This document shows positions 21,347 to 29,970 of a stretch of DNA of 54,695 nt, one piece after another. This DNA comes from Micromonospora sonchi (GTDB taxonomy: Bacteria; Actinomycetota; Actinomycetes; Mycobacteriales; Micromonosporaceae): assembly GCF_014646235.1 (NCBI RefSeq), contig NZ_BMNB01000039.1, positions 1-54,695 of the forward strand, written 5' to 3'. Position 1 is the first letter of the stretch. Each line of letters starts with the position of its first letter. The notes beneath the pieces were generated by a model. That model did no database searches and was not told the DNA's origin. It worked only from the letters and a program-made list of their open reading frames with translations. Both the position numbers and the translations under genes were made by a program.

Positions 21347-22276
21347 GTGCGCGGCTACCTGGATCACCTCACCGTCGAGCGTGGACTCGCCGCGAACACG
21401 CTCGCGTCGTACCGCCGGGACCTGGAGCGCTACCTCGCCTCGCTGGCCGCCGCCGGGGTGAGCGATCTGGCGGCGGTCTCGACCGGCGAGATCGAGGGCC
21501 ACCTGGCCCGGTTGCGCGCCGGCGACGAGGATCACCCGCCGCTGGCGGCCTCCTCCGCGGCCCGGGCGGCCAGCGCGGTGCGCGGCCTGCACCGCTTCGC
21601 GCTACGCGAGGGCCTGGCCGGTGCCGATCCGAGCCGCGACGTGCGACCGCCCGTTCCGCCGCGCCGGCTGCCCCGGGCACTGCCGGTCGACGACGTGGTC
21701 CGGCTGCTGGAGACCGCCGCAGCGGTGCAGGCCGCCGGGGACGCCGCGCCGCTGGCGCTGCGCGACCGGGCACTGCTGGAGTTCCTGTACGGCACCGGGG
21801 CGCGCATCTCCGAGGCGGTCGGCGCCGCCGTGGACGACCTGGACGTCGACGACGGGGTGGTGCTGCTGCGCGGCAAGGGCGGACGCAGTCGCCTGGTGCC
21901 GATCGGCGGGTACGCGCTGCGGGCGTTGTCCGCGTACCGGGTGCGCGCCCGGCCCGGGTTGGCCGCCGCCGGTCGGGGCACCCCGGCGCTCTTCCTCAAC
22001 GCCCGCGGTGGCGGGTTGACCCGGCAGGGCGCCTGGACCATCCTGCGCCGGGCGGCGCAGCGCGCCGGCCTGCCGGTCGACGGGCCACACGCCGTGTCAC
22101 CGCACACGTTGCGTCACTCGTACGCCACGCATCTGCTCGACGGTGGGGCGGACGTGCGGGTGGTGCAGGAGTTGCTCGGGCACGCCTCGGTCACCACCAC
22201 CCAGGTCTACACGCTGGTCACCGTGGACCGGCTGCGCGAGGTCTACGCCACCGCGCACCCACGCGCCCGCGGGTGA
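21347..22276 (+). CDS. xerD: XerD tyrosine recombinase
   Basis: A 309-residue site-specific recombinase for chromosome dimer resolution. The N-terminal SAM-like domain has YLDHLTVERGLAANTLASYR. Catalytic residues appear in order: Arg in GTGARISEAVG, Lys in RGKGGRSRLVP, HTLRHSYATHLLDGG (His-x-x-Arg), and HASVTTTQVYT with the Tyr nucleophile. GTG 21347 is the first usual start, but the frame stays open to the ald stop, so a longer N-terminus from a CTG is possible. Confidence 0.95.
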   Translation: MRGYLDHLTVERGLAANTLASYRRDLERYLASLAAAGVSDLAAVSTGEIEGHLARLRAGDEDHPPLAASSAARAASAVRGLHRFALREGLAGADPSRDVRPPVPPRRLPRALPVDDVVRLLETAAAVQAAGDAAPLALRDRALLEFLYGTGARISEAVGAAVDDLDVDDGVVLLRGKGGRSRLVPIGGYALRALSAYRVRARPGLAAAGRGTPALFLNARGGGLTRQGAWTILRRAAQRAGLPVDGPHAVSPHTLRHSYATHLLDGGADVRVVQELLGHASVTTTQVYTLVTVDRLREVYATAHPRARG

Positions 22277-22553
22277 GCGACGCCGTGCGGCGTGGCCGGG
22301 CCGAGTGATCCGTTAGTCTCGACGGCGGCCGGGGTGCAGCGCCCCGCCCTGCCGCACCGGTGGCCGGGGGCGACCGGACCTGGCCAATGCCGCCGGCCGA
22401 CACGCCGAGCGGGTGCCGAACGGCCTGCTGGCCGGTGGCGTACAGTCGGCATCGGCGCGGCCTGGCGGTGAGATGACCGGGGCGCGCAGCGGCGCCGCAA
22501 GGACGTCGGGCGGCTCCGACGCCGGATGGTCGTCGGGAGGGGGCAACGAGGAC

Positions 22554-23477
22554 ATGGCTGGCAACGGTGACCGTGCCGAGACCTGGACGTCGGAGCTCCG
22601 TGAGCAGCAGAATTCCCTCAGCGCCGACCTCGGCCCGGCCGACCCGGCGGCCTACACGACGCGCAAGCCGATCCCCGAGCCGATGCCGACCGACCGGCAC
22701 GGCCCGGCCCGGATCATCGCGATGGCCAACCAGAAGGGCGGGGTCGGCAAGACCACCACGACCATCAATCTCGGTGCCGCGCTGGCCGAGTACGGCCGCA
22801 AGGTGCTCCTGGTCGACTTCGACCCACAGGGCGCGCTCTCGGTCGGGCTGGGGGTCAACCCGCACAATCTGGACCTGTCGGTGTACAACCTGCTGATGCA
22901 GGACGACGTCACCGCCGACGACGTGCTGATCAAGACCGATGTCGCCGGTCTGCACCTGCTACCGGCCAACATCGACCTCTCCGCCGCCGAAATACAGCTG
23001 GTCAACGAGGTGGCCCGGGAGATGGCCCTGGCCCGGGTGCTCAAGAGCATCCGCAAGGAGTACGACTACGTCCTGATCGACTGCCAGCCCTCGCTCGGCC
23101 TGCTGGCGATCAACGCGTTGACCGTGGCGCACGGCGTACTCATCCCACTGGAGTGCGAGTTCTTCAGCCTGCGCGGTGTGGCCCTGCTGCTGGACACCAT
23201 CGACAAGGTGCGCGAGCGGCTCAACTTCGACCTGGAGCTCGAGGGCATCCTCGCCACCATGTACGACAGCCGCACCACCCACTGCCGGCAGGTGCTCCAG
23301 CGGGTGGTGGAGGCCTTCGGCGACAAGGTCTACCAGACGGTGATCACCAAGACGGTGAAGTTCCCCGAGTCCACCGTCGCCGGCGCCCCGATCACCACCC
23401 TCGACCCGGCCTCCTCCGGCGCCCGCAACTACCGTCAGCTGGCGCGCGAGGTGATCGCCGCCCAGGCGGCGCGGTAG
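22554..23477 (+). CDS. parA: ParA/Soj-family chromosome partitioning ATPase
   Basis: A 307-residue deviant Walker A ATPase. The N-terminal extension (MAGNGDRAETWTSELREQQN...) precedes MANQKGGVGKTTTTINLGAA (KGGVGKT, lysine fingers). Walker A' is LLVDFDPQGALSVGLG, and the third motif is YVLIDCQPSLGLLAINAL. It is followed by scpA and scpB. No parB is adjacent, the usual arrangement for this second ParA paralog in actinobacteria. ATG 22554 is preceded by GGGAGGGGG. Confidence 0.9.
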   Translation: MAGNGDRAETWTSELREQQNSLSADLGPADPAAYTTRKPIPEPMPTDRHGPARIIAMANQKGGVGKTTTTINLGAALAEYGRKVLLVDFDPQGALSVGLGVNPHNLDLSVYNLLMQDDVTADDVLIKTDVAGLHLLPANIDLSAAEIQLVNEVAREMALARVLKSIRKEYDYVLIDCQPSLGLLAINALTVAHGVLIPLECEFFSLRGVALLLDTIDKVRERLNFDLELEGILATMYDSRTTHCRQVLQRVVEAFGDKVYQTVITKTVKFPESTVAGAPITTLDPASSGARNYRQLAREVIAAQAAR

Positions 23478-23509
23478 GCCGGTAACCCCTGGTGACCAGG
23501 CCGTGGACT

Positions 23510-23515
23510 ACGGTC
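23510..23515 (+). promoter_or_regulatory. candidate -10 for leaderless scpA mRNA
   Basis: TACGGT lies six bases before GTG 23522, fitting TANNNT with leaderless spacing. No Shine-Dalgarno is visible between them. Confidence 0.3.
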
Positions 23516-23521
23516 GTCGGT

Positions 23522-24541
23522 GTGAGCGCGCCGCCCCCCGACCCGTCCGCCGCGGCGGGCGACCCGCCCCCGGTGGCTGACCCCGCCGGTATGCCGGCGG
23601 AAGCCGTCGGGGCGGAGGCGGGCGCGGCGGCGGAGGCGGGCGCGGCCGTCGAGGGCGACGTGACGGCGGACGGTGCGGAGCTGGCGGACGGCGGCAGGTT
23701 CACCGTGCGGCTGGCCAACTTCACCGGCCCGTTCGACCTGTTGCTGCAACTGATCGGCAAACACAAGCTCGACGTCACCGAGGTCGCGCTGCATCAGGTG
23801 ACCGACGAGTTCATCGCGTACATCCGGGCGATGGGCGACGACTGGGACCTGGACGAGGCGAGTGAGTTCCTGCTGATCGCCGCCACCCTGCTGGACCTGA
23901 AGGCGGCCCGGCTGCTGCCTGCCGCCGAGGTGGAGAACGAGGAGGACCTCGCCCTGCTGGAGGCGCGGGACCTGCTCTTCGCCCGGCTGTTGCAGTACAA
24001 GGCGTACAAGGAAGCGGCGGCGCACATCGCCGCGCTGGAGGAGGTCGGGGGACGCCGCTACCCGCGGGCGGTCACCCTGGAGCCCCGCTACGCCGAGGCG
24101 CTGCCGGACCTCGTGCTCGGCATCGGCCCGCAGCGGCTGCTCAAGCTGGCGGTCAGGGCGATGACTCCGAAGCCGGTGCCCGAGGTCTCCATCGCCCACG
24201 TGCACATGGTCCGGGTCAGCGTTCGGGAACACGCGGGGGTCATCGCCGAACGGCTGCGTCGGGTCGGCACCGCCACCTTCTCGCTGCTCTGTGCCGACTG
24301 CGAGGCCACCCTGGAGGTGGTCGCCCGGTTCCTCGCCCTGCTGGAGCTGTACCGGCAGGGTGTGGTGGCCTTCGTCCAGGAGCAGGCGTTGGAGGAGTTG
24401 ACCGTACGCTGGACCGGTCCCGCCGACGGCGGCCCGGCCCTGACCGTCGACGAGTACGCCGGCACCCCCGCCGAGCCGAGCCCGGCCGCCGGAACCGGTG
24501 CGGGTGGCACGGCAACAACCGAGGAGCAGCAGGCCGGATGA
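23522..24541 (+). CDS. scpA: segregation and condensation protein ScpA (kleisin)
   Basis: About 339 residues; a GTG at 23492 would add ten. The first 60 residues are Ala/Gly/Pro-rich. The kleisin core opens with FTVRLANFTGPFDLLLQLIG KH, then DWDLDEASEFLLIAATLLDLK and ends with the winged-helix region EVVARFLALLELYRQGVVAF. ScpA bridges SMC heads with ScpB. The stop overlaps the scpB ATG by ATGA, so the two subunits are translationally coupled. Confidence 0.94.
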   Translation: MSAPPPDPSAAAGDPPPVADPAGMPAEAVGAEAGAAAEAGAAVEGDVTADGAELADGGRFTVRLANFTGPFDLLLQLIGKHKLDVTEVALHQVTDEFIAYIRAMGDDWDLDEASEFLLIAATLLDLKAARLLPAAEVENEEDLALLEARDLLFARLLQYKAYKEAAAHIAALEEVGGRRYPRAVTLEPRYAEALPDLVLGIGPQRLLKLAVRAMTPKPVPEVSIAHVHMVRVSVREHAGVIAERLRRVGTATFSLLCADCEATLEVVARFLALLELYRQGVVAFVQEQALEELTVRWTGPADGGPALTVDEYAGTPAEPSPAAGTGAGGTATTEEQQAG

Positions 24542-25431
24542 GCAACGAGGAACGCCCGCAGTCCCTGGCCGACCAGGCCGCTGCCTGGATCCCCCCGTGG
24601 CAGCGCCCCGCCCCGCCCACCGACGCCGACGCCGACGCCGTGGATCGTGGTGCGAAGGTGCCCTCGCAGGGGCGCGCCGAGCCCACGATCTCCGAGACGG
24701 TCGATCCGCAGGAGGTCGATGCGCAGGCTGCCGATCCGCAGGAGGGCGCGGGGGCAGCTGGAGGGCAGGTCGCCGAGGCGGGCCCAGGGCAGGTCGAGGC
24801 GGCGCAGGCGGGCGCCGCCGAGGCGCCGGCGCGTAAGCAGCGGGCGGGGCGTGGCAGGCCGGTGCCGGAGCCGGCGCCGGTGCTCGACGACGCGGAGCTG
24901 CGCGGCGCGCTGGAGGCGATCCTGCTGGTGGTGGACGAGCCGGTCAGTGAGTTGACCCTGGCCCAGGTGCTCGAACAGCCCGCCGAGCGGGTCGGCCCGA
25001 TGCTCGACGACATTGCGGCCGGCTACACCGCCGCCGGGCACGGGTTCGAGCTGCGCCGTGCCGCCGGCGGTTGGCGTCTCTACACCCGCCCGGAATACGC
25101 CGGCTACGTCGAACGGTTCGTGCTGGAGGGGCAGTCGGTCCGGCTCACCCAGGCCGCGCTGGAGACCCTGGCGGTGGTGGCGTACAAGCAGCCGGTGACC
25201 CGCTCGCGGATCTCCGCCATCCGGGGTGTCAACTGCGACGGGGTCATCCGTACCCTGGTCTCCCGTGGCCTGGTCGAGGAGTGCGGCACGGAAGCCGACA
25301 GCGGTGCGTACCTGTACCGCACCACCGTCCTGTTCCTGGAGAAGCTCGGCCTGAACAGCCTCGACGACCTGCCGCCACTGGCCCCGTTCCTTCCCGACGA
25401 CGTAGAAGAGCTCGCCGATGCCACGAGATAA
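24538..25431 (+). CDS. scpB: segregation and condensation protein ScpB
   Basis: A 297-residue protein. The first 115 residues are a disordered extension (Asp-Ala and Gln-rich) not present in Bacillus-type ScpB. The two winged-helix domains follow: LRGALEAILLVVDEPVSELT and the conserved LTQAALETLAVVAYKQPVTR, then GVNCDGVIRTLVSRGLVEEC. It works with ScpA and SMC in chromosome condensation. The 3' end overlaps the next gene by 14 bp. Confidence 0.94.
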   Translation: MSNEERPQSLADQAAAWIPPWQRPAPPTDADADAVDRGAKVPSQGRAEPTISETVDPQEVDAQAADPQEGAGAAGGQVAEAGPGQVEAAQAGAAEAPARKQRAGRGRPVPEPAPVLDDAELRGALEAILLVVDEPVSELTLAQVLEQPAERVGPMLDDIAAGYTAAGHGFELRRAAGGWRLYTRPEYAGYVERFVLEGQSVRLTQAALETLAVVAYKQPVTRSRISAIRGVNCDGVIRTLVSRGLVEECGTEADSGAYLYRTTVLFLEKLGLNSLDDLPPLAPFLPDDVEELADATR

Positions 25432-26188
25432 CCGCACCCCGTCCCCGGACGCGCCCGTCTACACCGGCGCCGAACGCCTGCAGAAGGTGCTCGCCGCCGC
25501 CGGTGTCGGCTCCCGGCGCGCCTGCGAGGACCTGATCTTCCGGCGGCGGGTGACAGTCAACGGGCGCATCGCGCAGCTCGGCGACAAGGTCGACCCGACC
25601 ACGGCGGTCATCCACGTCGACGGCGAGCGGCTGCAGGCCGACACGCGGCTGGTGTACCTGGCGATGAACAAGCCGCGTGGGGTGGTTTCCACGATGGCCG
25701 ACGAGAAGGGCCGCACCGCGCTGGGCGATTTCCTCGGCAGCCGGGTCGAACAGCGCGTCTACCACGTCGGGCGGCTCGACGCGGACAGCGAGGGCCTGTT
25801 GCTGCTCACCAACGACGGGACCCTGGCGCACCGGCTGATGCATCCCTCCTACGGGGTGCCGAAGACGTACCTGTGTGAGGTGGCCGGGCCGATCCCGCGT
25901 AACCTCGGCAAGCGGCTGGCCGCCGGCGTGGAGCTGGAGGACGGCCCGGCGACCGCCGACGCGTTCCGGGTGGTGGACACGCTGGGGCGTACCGCCCAGG
26001 TGGAGCTGACCCTGCACGAAGGGCGCAAACACCTGGTGCGGCGGCTGCTGGCCGAGGTCGGGCATCCGGTGAGCCGGCTGGTGCGTACCTCCATCGGGCC
26101 GATCCGGCTGGGCGACCTGCGCGCCGGGCGCACCCGGCGCCTGACCAACGCGGAGGTCGCCGCCCTGTTCAAGGCCGTGGGTGACTGA
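25418..26188 (+). CDS. rluB: 23S rRNA pseudouridine synthase, RsuA/RluB family
   Basis: A 256-residue protein. The N-terminal S4 domain (ERLQKVLAAAGVGSRRACED, VTVNGRIAQLGDKV) is followed by the pseudouridine synthase domain, with LAMNKPRGVVST and the catalytic Asp in VGRLDADSEGLLLLTNDG. The C-terminal signature is GRKHLVRRLLAEVGHPVSRL. It isomerises uridine in the large-subunit rRNA. Strict assignment to RluB rather than another RsuA-family member rests on context (scpB upstream, cmk downstream), which is the standard actinobacterial order. Confidence 0.92.
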   Translation: MPRDNRTPSPDAPVYTGAERLQKVLAAAGVGSRRACEDLIFRRRVTVNGRIAQLGDKVDPTTAVIHVDGERLQADTRLVYLAMNKPRGVVSTMADEKGRTALGDFLGSRVEQRVYHVGRLDADSEGLLLLTNDGTLAHRLMHPSYGVPKTYLCEVAGPIPRNLGKRLAAGVELEDGPATADAFRVVDTLGRTAQVELTLHEGRKHLVRRLLAEVGHPVSRLVRTSIGPIRLGDLRAGRTRRLTNAEVAALFKAVGD

Positions 26189-26340
26189 CCACGCGGTCGC
26201 GGGTACGGCTGAGGGTAGGCTCCCTGACGGTCCGGCCCGGCGGCGACGCCGCGGCGCCGGGCATGATGGGACACGGGTGGGAAACCGCTCGCGGCCGCCG
26301 ATGACGGCGGATCGTGAGGTACGGGCTGAGGAGGACGACG

Positions 26341-27021
26341 GTGGAGGAAAACGTACCGGCCGGGCGCTGCGTGGTCGCTGTGGACGGGCCGTCCGGTTCG
26401 GGTAAGTCCACCGTCTCCCGACGGCTCGCCACGAGCGTGGGCGCCCGGTACCTGGACACCGGCGCGATGTACCGGGCGATCACCTGGGCGGTGCTGCGTT
26501 CCGGCGTCGACCTGACCGACGCGGAGGCGGTGGCCAAGGTGGCCGGCGAGGTCGACCTGCGCCTCGGCACCGACCCCGCGGGCTACGGCGTGACCGCCGA
26601 CGGGGTGAGCGTGGAGGCCGAGATCCGCGGGCCCGAGGTGACCGCCGCGGTCTCCGCCGTGGCGGCCGTGCCGGCGGTACGCGCCCTGCTGGTCGCCCGG
26701 CAGCGGGAGATGATCGCCAACGCGGGGCGGATCGTGGTCGAGGGCCGCGACATCGGCGCCGTGGTGGCCCCCGACGCCGACCTGAAGGTCTACCTCACCG
26801 CCTCGGCGGCGGCGCGCGCCACGCGGCGCAGCGCCGAGGACGCCTCCGACGTGGCGGCCACCGCCGCCGACCTGGCCCGCCGCGACCGGCTGGACTCGAC
26901 CCGCAAGGCCGACCCGCTCGCCCAGGCGCCCGACGCCGTGGAGCTGGACACCACCGAGTTGGGCATCGACGAGGTCGTGGCGCGGCTGCGTGAGCTGCTC
27001 GCCGATCGGGGAGTGGCGTGA
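26341..27021 (+). CDS. cmk: cytidylate kinase
   Basis: A 226-residue (d)CMP kinase. The P-loop is VAVDGPSGSGKSTVSRRLA, then RYLDTGAMYRAITWAVL (CMP-binding). The Arg-rich lid region is GRDIGAVVAPDADLKVYLTA with RRDRLDSTRKADPL. GTG 26341 follows GAGGAGGACGAC. The stop region overlaps der by GTGA. Confidence 0.95.
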   Translation: MEENVPAGRCVVAVDGPSGSGKSTVSRRLATSVGARYLDTGAMYRAITWAVLRSGVDLTDAEAVAKVAGEVDLRLGTDPAGYGVTADGVSVEAEIRGPEVTAAVSAVAAVPAVRALLVARQREMIANAGRIVVEGRDIGAVVAPDADLKVYLTASAAARATRRSAEDASDVAATAADLARRDRLDSTRKADPLAQAPDAVELDTTELGIDEVVARLRELLADRGVA

Positions 27022-28421
27022 TCGACGACGACGGTTGGGTGGAGCTTCGCGAGCCGGACCTGGACACCGAGGAGCCGACCGGCCCGCAGCCGGTGGTGGC
27101 CGTGGTCGGCCGGCCCAACGTCGGCAAGTCCACACTGGTCAACCGGATCATCGGCCGCCGTCAGGCGGTGGTGGAGGACGTACCCGGGGTGACCCGGGAC
27201 CGGATCCCGTACGACGCGCAGTGGTCCGGCCGGGCGTTCACCGTGGTGGACACCGGCGGCTGGGAGCCGGACGCGAAGGACCGGGCGGCGGCGATCGCCG
27301 CGCAGGCCGAGGCGGCCGTGGCCACCGCCGACGTGGTGCTGTTCGTGGTCGACGCGACCGTCGGCTCCACCGACGTCGACGAGGCGGCGGTGAAGATGCT
27401 GCGCCGCAGCGCCAAGCCGGTGATCCTGGTGGCCAACAAGGCCGACAACACCAGCGTCGAGGTGGAGGCCACCTCCCTCTGGTCGCTCGGTCTCGGCGAG
27501 CCGTACCCGGTCTCGGCGCTGCACGGTCGCGGCTCCGGTGACCTGCTCGACGTCATCCTGGCGGCGCTGCCCGAGGCGCCGAAGATCATGGAGAACCGCC
27601 CGCGCGGGCCCCGCCGAGTGGCCCTGGTGGGCCGGCCGAACGTCGGCAAGTCCAGCCTGCTGAACCGCTTCTCCGGCGAGGAACGGGCAGTGGTCGACGC
27701 GGTCGCCGGCACCACCGTCGACCCGGTGGACAGCCTGGTCTCCATCGGCGGCGAGACCTGGCACCTGGTGGACACCGCCGGCCTGCGCAAGCGGGTGGGC
27801 AGGGCCAGCGGCACCGAGTACTACGCCAGCCTGCGGACCGCCTCGGCGATCGAGGCGGCCGAGGTGGCCGTGGTGCTGCTCGACGCCAGCGAGCCGATCA
27901 GCGAGCAGGACCAGCGGATCCTGTCCATGGTCACCGAGGCGGGTCGGGCGTTGGTGATCGTCTTCAACAAGTGGGACCTGGTCGACGCGGATCGCCGGTA
28001 CTACCTGGACAAGGAGATCGAGCGGGAACTACGTCGGATCCCGTGGGCGATCCGCCTGAACCTGTCGGCGAAGACCGGCCGGGCCGTGGACAAGCTCGCC
28101 GCCGCCCTGGACCGGGCGCTGGCCAGCTGGGAGACGCGGGTGCCCACCGCGCAGCTCAACGCGTGGCTCACCGCCCTGGTGCAGGCCACCCCGCACCCGG
28201 TCCGTGGAGGACGGGCACCGCGGATCCTGTTCGCCACCCAGGCGGGCGTGGCTCCGCCGCGCTTCGTGCTCTTCACCACCGGTCCGCTGGACGCCGGCTA
28301 CCAGCGCTTCGTCGAGCGCAAGCTGCGCGAGGAGTTTGGCTTCGAGGGCACTCCGATCGAGATTTCGGTACGCCCGCGCAAGAACGTCGGCCCCGGCGGC
28401 CGGGGCAAGGCACACGGCTGA
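27018..28421 (+). CDS. der: GTPase Der (EngA)
   Basis: A 467-residue ribosome assembly GTPase with two consecutive G domains and a C-terminal KH-like domain. The first G domain has VVGRPNVGKSTLVNRIIG (G1), DTGGWEP (G3) and VANKADN (G4). The second has LVGRPNVGKSSLLNRFSG, DTAGLRKR and VFNKWDLVD. The KH-like end includes RKLREEFGFEGTPIEI. It ends the cmk-der operon and is followed by a strong hairpin. Confidence 0.97.
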   Translation: MIDDDGWVELREPDLDTEEPTGPQPVVAVVGRPNVGKSTLVNRIIGRRQAVVEDVPGVTRDRIPYDAQWSGRAFTVVDTGGWEPDAKDRAAAIAAQAEAAVATADVVLFVVDATVGSTDVDEAAVKMLRRSAKPVILVANKADNTSVEVEATSLWSLGLGEPYPVSALHGRGSGDLLDVILAALPEAPKIMENRPRGPRRVALVGRPNVGKSSLLNRFSGEERAVVDAVAGTTVDPVDSLVSIGGETWHLVDTAGLRKRVGRASGTEYYASLRTASAIEAAEVAVVLLDASEPISEQDQRILSMVTEAGRALVIVFNKWDLVDADRRYYLDKEIERELRRIPWAIRLNLSAKTGRAVDKLAAALDRALASWETRVPTAQLNAWLTALVQATPHPVRGGRAPRILFATQAGVAPPRFVLFTTGPLDAGYQRFVERKLREEFGFEGTPIEISVRPRKNVGPGGRGKAHG

Positions 28422-28431
28422 TCGTCGTTCC

Positions 28432-28476
28432 CGGGCAGGGCCGGGGTGGACACCGCTCCGCCCCGGCCCCTGCCCG
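28432..28476 (+). terminator. terminator after der
   Basis: A long near-perfect stem: CGGGCAGGG-CCGGGGTGG pairs with CCGCCCCGG-CCCCTGCCCG across an 8-nt loop, starting 11 bp after the der stop. There is no U tract. Confidence 0.8.
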
Positions 28477-28646
28477 TCTGCATGTCCACCTTCGGTCCGG
28501 CCCCGTCTCCCTGAATCGGCCCTCGGCTGTGCCCCCGGCTCGGGCCCTGCCCCGACTCCCGAACCTATCTTCCTAGGATGCTCTAGCGGTGGTGGGGGTC
28601 ACCATCTTGGACCGATCTGAGACGGCGTGCTGCCCCGAGCCGTGCC

Positions 28647-29069
28647 TCAGGTCGTGGCCCGCACCGCCGCCGTGATTTCGATCTCCAGGACCGCACCGGG
28701 AAGGAAGAGCCGACTCACCTCGACGGTCGTGCTGGCCGGGGAGGCGATGTTTCCGCCAGCGGGAAACAGGCTGCGACGTACCGCCCCGTAGGCGGGCAGG
28801 TCGTCCAGGCTGGTCATGAAAGTGCGGATGTGCAGGATGTCGGCGAAGGCCGCGCCGTGCGCAGCGAGGACCTCGCGAATGATCTCGAAGATGCGCACCG
28901 CCTGCGCGCCGGCGTCGCCAGGTGCCACGACCTCGCCGGCGTCGTCCACGGCGACCTGCCCGGCGAGCATCAGCAGCGCACCGCCCTCAACATCCAGGCG
29001 GGCCACATGAGCGAAGCGGTCACCGAACGGCGCGGCGACGGTCGGCGGGTTGTCCAGCGTCAGGTTCAT
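28647..29069 (-). CDS. RidA family protein
   Basis: 140 residues, trimeric YjgF/YER057c/UK114 fold. Conserved stretches are LLMLAGQVAVDDAGEVVAPG, AQAVRIFEIIREVLAAHGAA and LPAYGAVRRSLFP followed by ASTTVEVSRLFLPGAVLEIE. The RidA catalytic Arg region is replaced by STTVEVSRL, so true 2-iminobutanoate deaminase activity is uncertain; it may be one of the Rid paralog subfamilies. Its ATG overlaps the upstream dehydrogenase stop by ATGA. Confidence 0.87.
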   Translation of the reverse strand: MNLTLDNPPTVAAPFGDRFAHVARLDVEGGALLMLAGQVAVDDAGEVVAPGDAGAQAVRIFEIIREVLAAHGAAFADILHIRTFMTSLDDLPAYGAVRRSLFPAGGNIASPASTTVEVSRLFLPGAVLEIEITAAVRATT

Positions 29070-29899
29070 CGATTCTCCACGGTGAAGAGGGATGACACGT
29101 CCGCGCCCTGGTCGGCAGCGGCGTCGAGCAGGTGCAGCGCGGCGACCGCCACCGGGGTGGCCGGCGTCACCGGGGTGGCTGGCGCCGCGCGGAGCGCCAG
29201 CCGGCCGTCCTTCGCGGCGAGGGCGATCGCGAAGGATGCGCCGGTCGCGGTCGCGCGCCGGACCGCGCCGCCCAGCGGCCCGGCGGCGAGAGCATCGAGC
29301 GCCACCGCCCGGTCGACGCCGAGTCCGTCGGCGACGGCGAGCGTGTCGTGCAATGCGCCGAGCGCGGTGACCAACGCCGTGTTGACCACGAGCTTCAGGG
29401 CCGCCCCGGCGCCGACGGGACCGCAGCGGCGGATGCTGCCCAGCTGCCGCAGCACGGGCTCGGCGAGATCCACGAAGGCAGCCGGTCCGCCAGCGAGGAT
29501 CGTCAGTTTTCCGGCCGTCGCGGCGTCGATGCTGCCGCCCACGGGGGCGTCGAGAAACGACACCGAGGCGGGAAGACGTGCGGCTATCCGGTTCACCTCG
29601 TCGGGTGCGATCGTGGACATCTGCACCACGATCGCTCCCGGCCGCAGGGCCGCCAGGGTGGCGTCGACGCCGAACAGCGTGGCCTCGACCGCTGCGGCGT
29701 CCGTCAGCAAGGTGAGCACCAGATCGGCCTCGGCCACCGCAGCGGCCGGTGTCGCGGCGACGTCGGCTCCCGCCGCGGCCAGCATCCTTGTTCTGGCGGG
29801 GGTGCGGTTCCACACAGTGACCCGGTTGCCGCCCGCCAACAGCCGGCGCGCGACCGCCGTGCCCATCCGCCCGGCACCCAGCACTGCGATGTCAGTCAT
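29066..29899 (-). CDS. NAD(P)-dependent oxidoreductase of the 3-hydroxyisobutyrate dehydrogenase family
   Basis: A 277-residue beta-hydroxyacid dehydrogenase. The Rossmann motif is IAVLGAGRMGTAVARRLLAG, followed by VTVWNRTPART (the Arg favours NADP). The substrate loop is FLDAPVGGSIDAATAGKLTI (DAPVSGG-like), and the catalytic Lys lies in GAGAALKLVVNTALV. Translationally coupled to the RidA gene and divergent from the LysR gene, so the pair is probably its target. Imine reductases share this fold, and a Rid partner would fit imine chemistry, but that is inference. Confidence 0.88.
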   Translation of the reverse strand: MTDIAVLGAGRMGTAVARRLLAGGNRVTVWNRTPARTRMLAAAGADVAATPAAAVAEADLVLTLLTDAAAVEATLFGVDATLAALRPGAIVVQMSTIAPDEVNRIAARLPASVSFLDAPVGGSIDAATAGKLTILAGGPAAFVDLAEPVLRQLGSIRRCGPVGAGAALKLVVNTALVTALGALHDTLAVADGLGVDRAVALDALAAGPLGGAVRRATATGASFAIALAAKDGRLALRAAPATPVTPATPVAVAALHLLDAAADQGADVSSLFTVENR

Positions 29900-29926
29900 A
29901 GCGGGAACGTTAGGGCCGCTTCGGGC

Positions 29927-29962
29927 ATGCGACTAACGAATGTCTCGCATCCCTGCCATGCG
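29927..29962. promoter_or_regulatory. candidate LysR operator in the divergent promoter
   Basis: ATGCGA (29927-29932) and TCGCAT (29945-29950) form a 6-bp dyad with a 12-bp spacer, and a third half site ATGCG at 29958-29962 pairs with the second as CGCAT-N7-ATGCG. Three half sites in the 71-bp divergent intergenic region fit an autoregulated LysR promoter. Confidence 0.5.
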
Positions 29963-29970
29963 TCACTAGC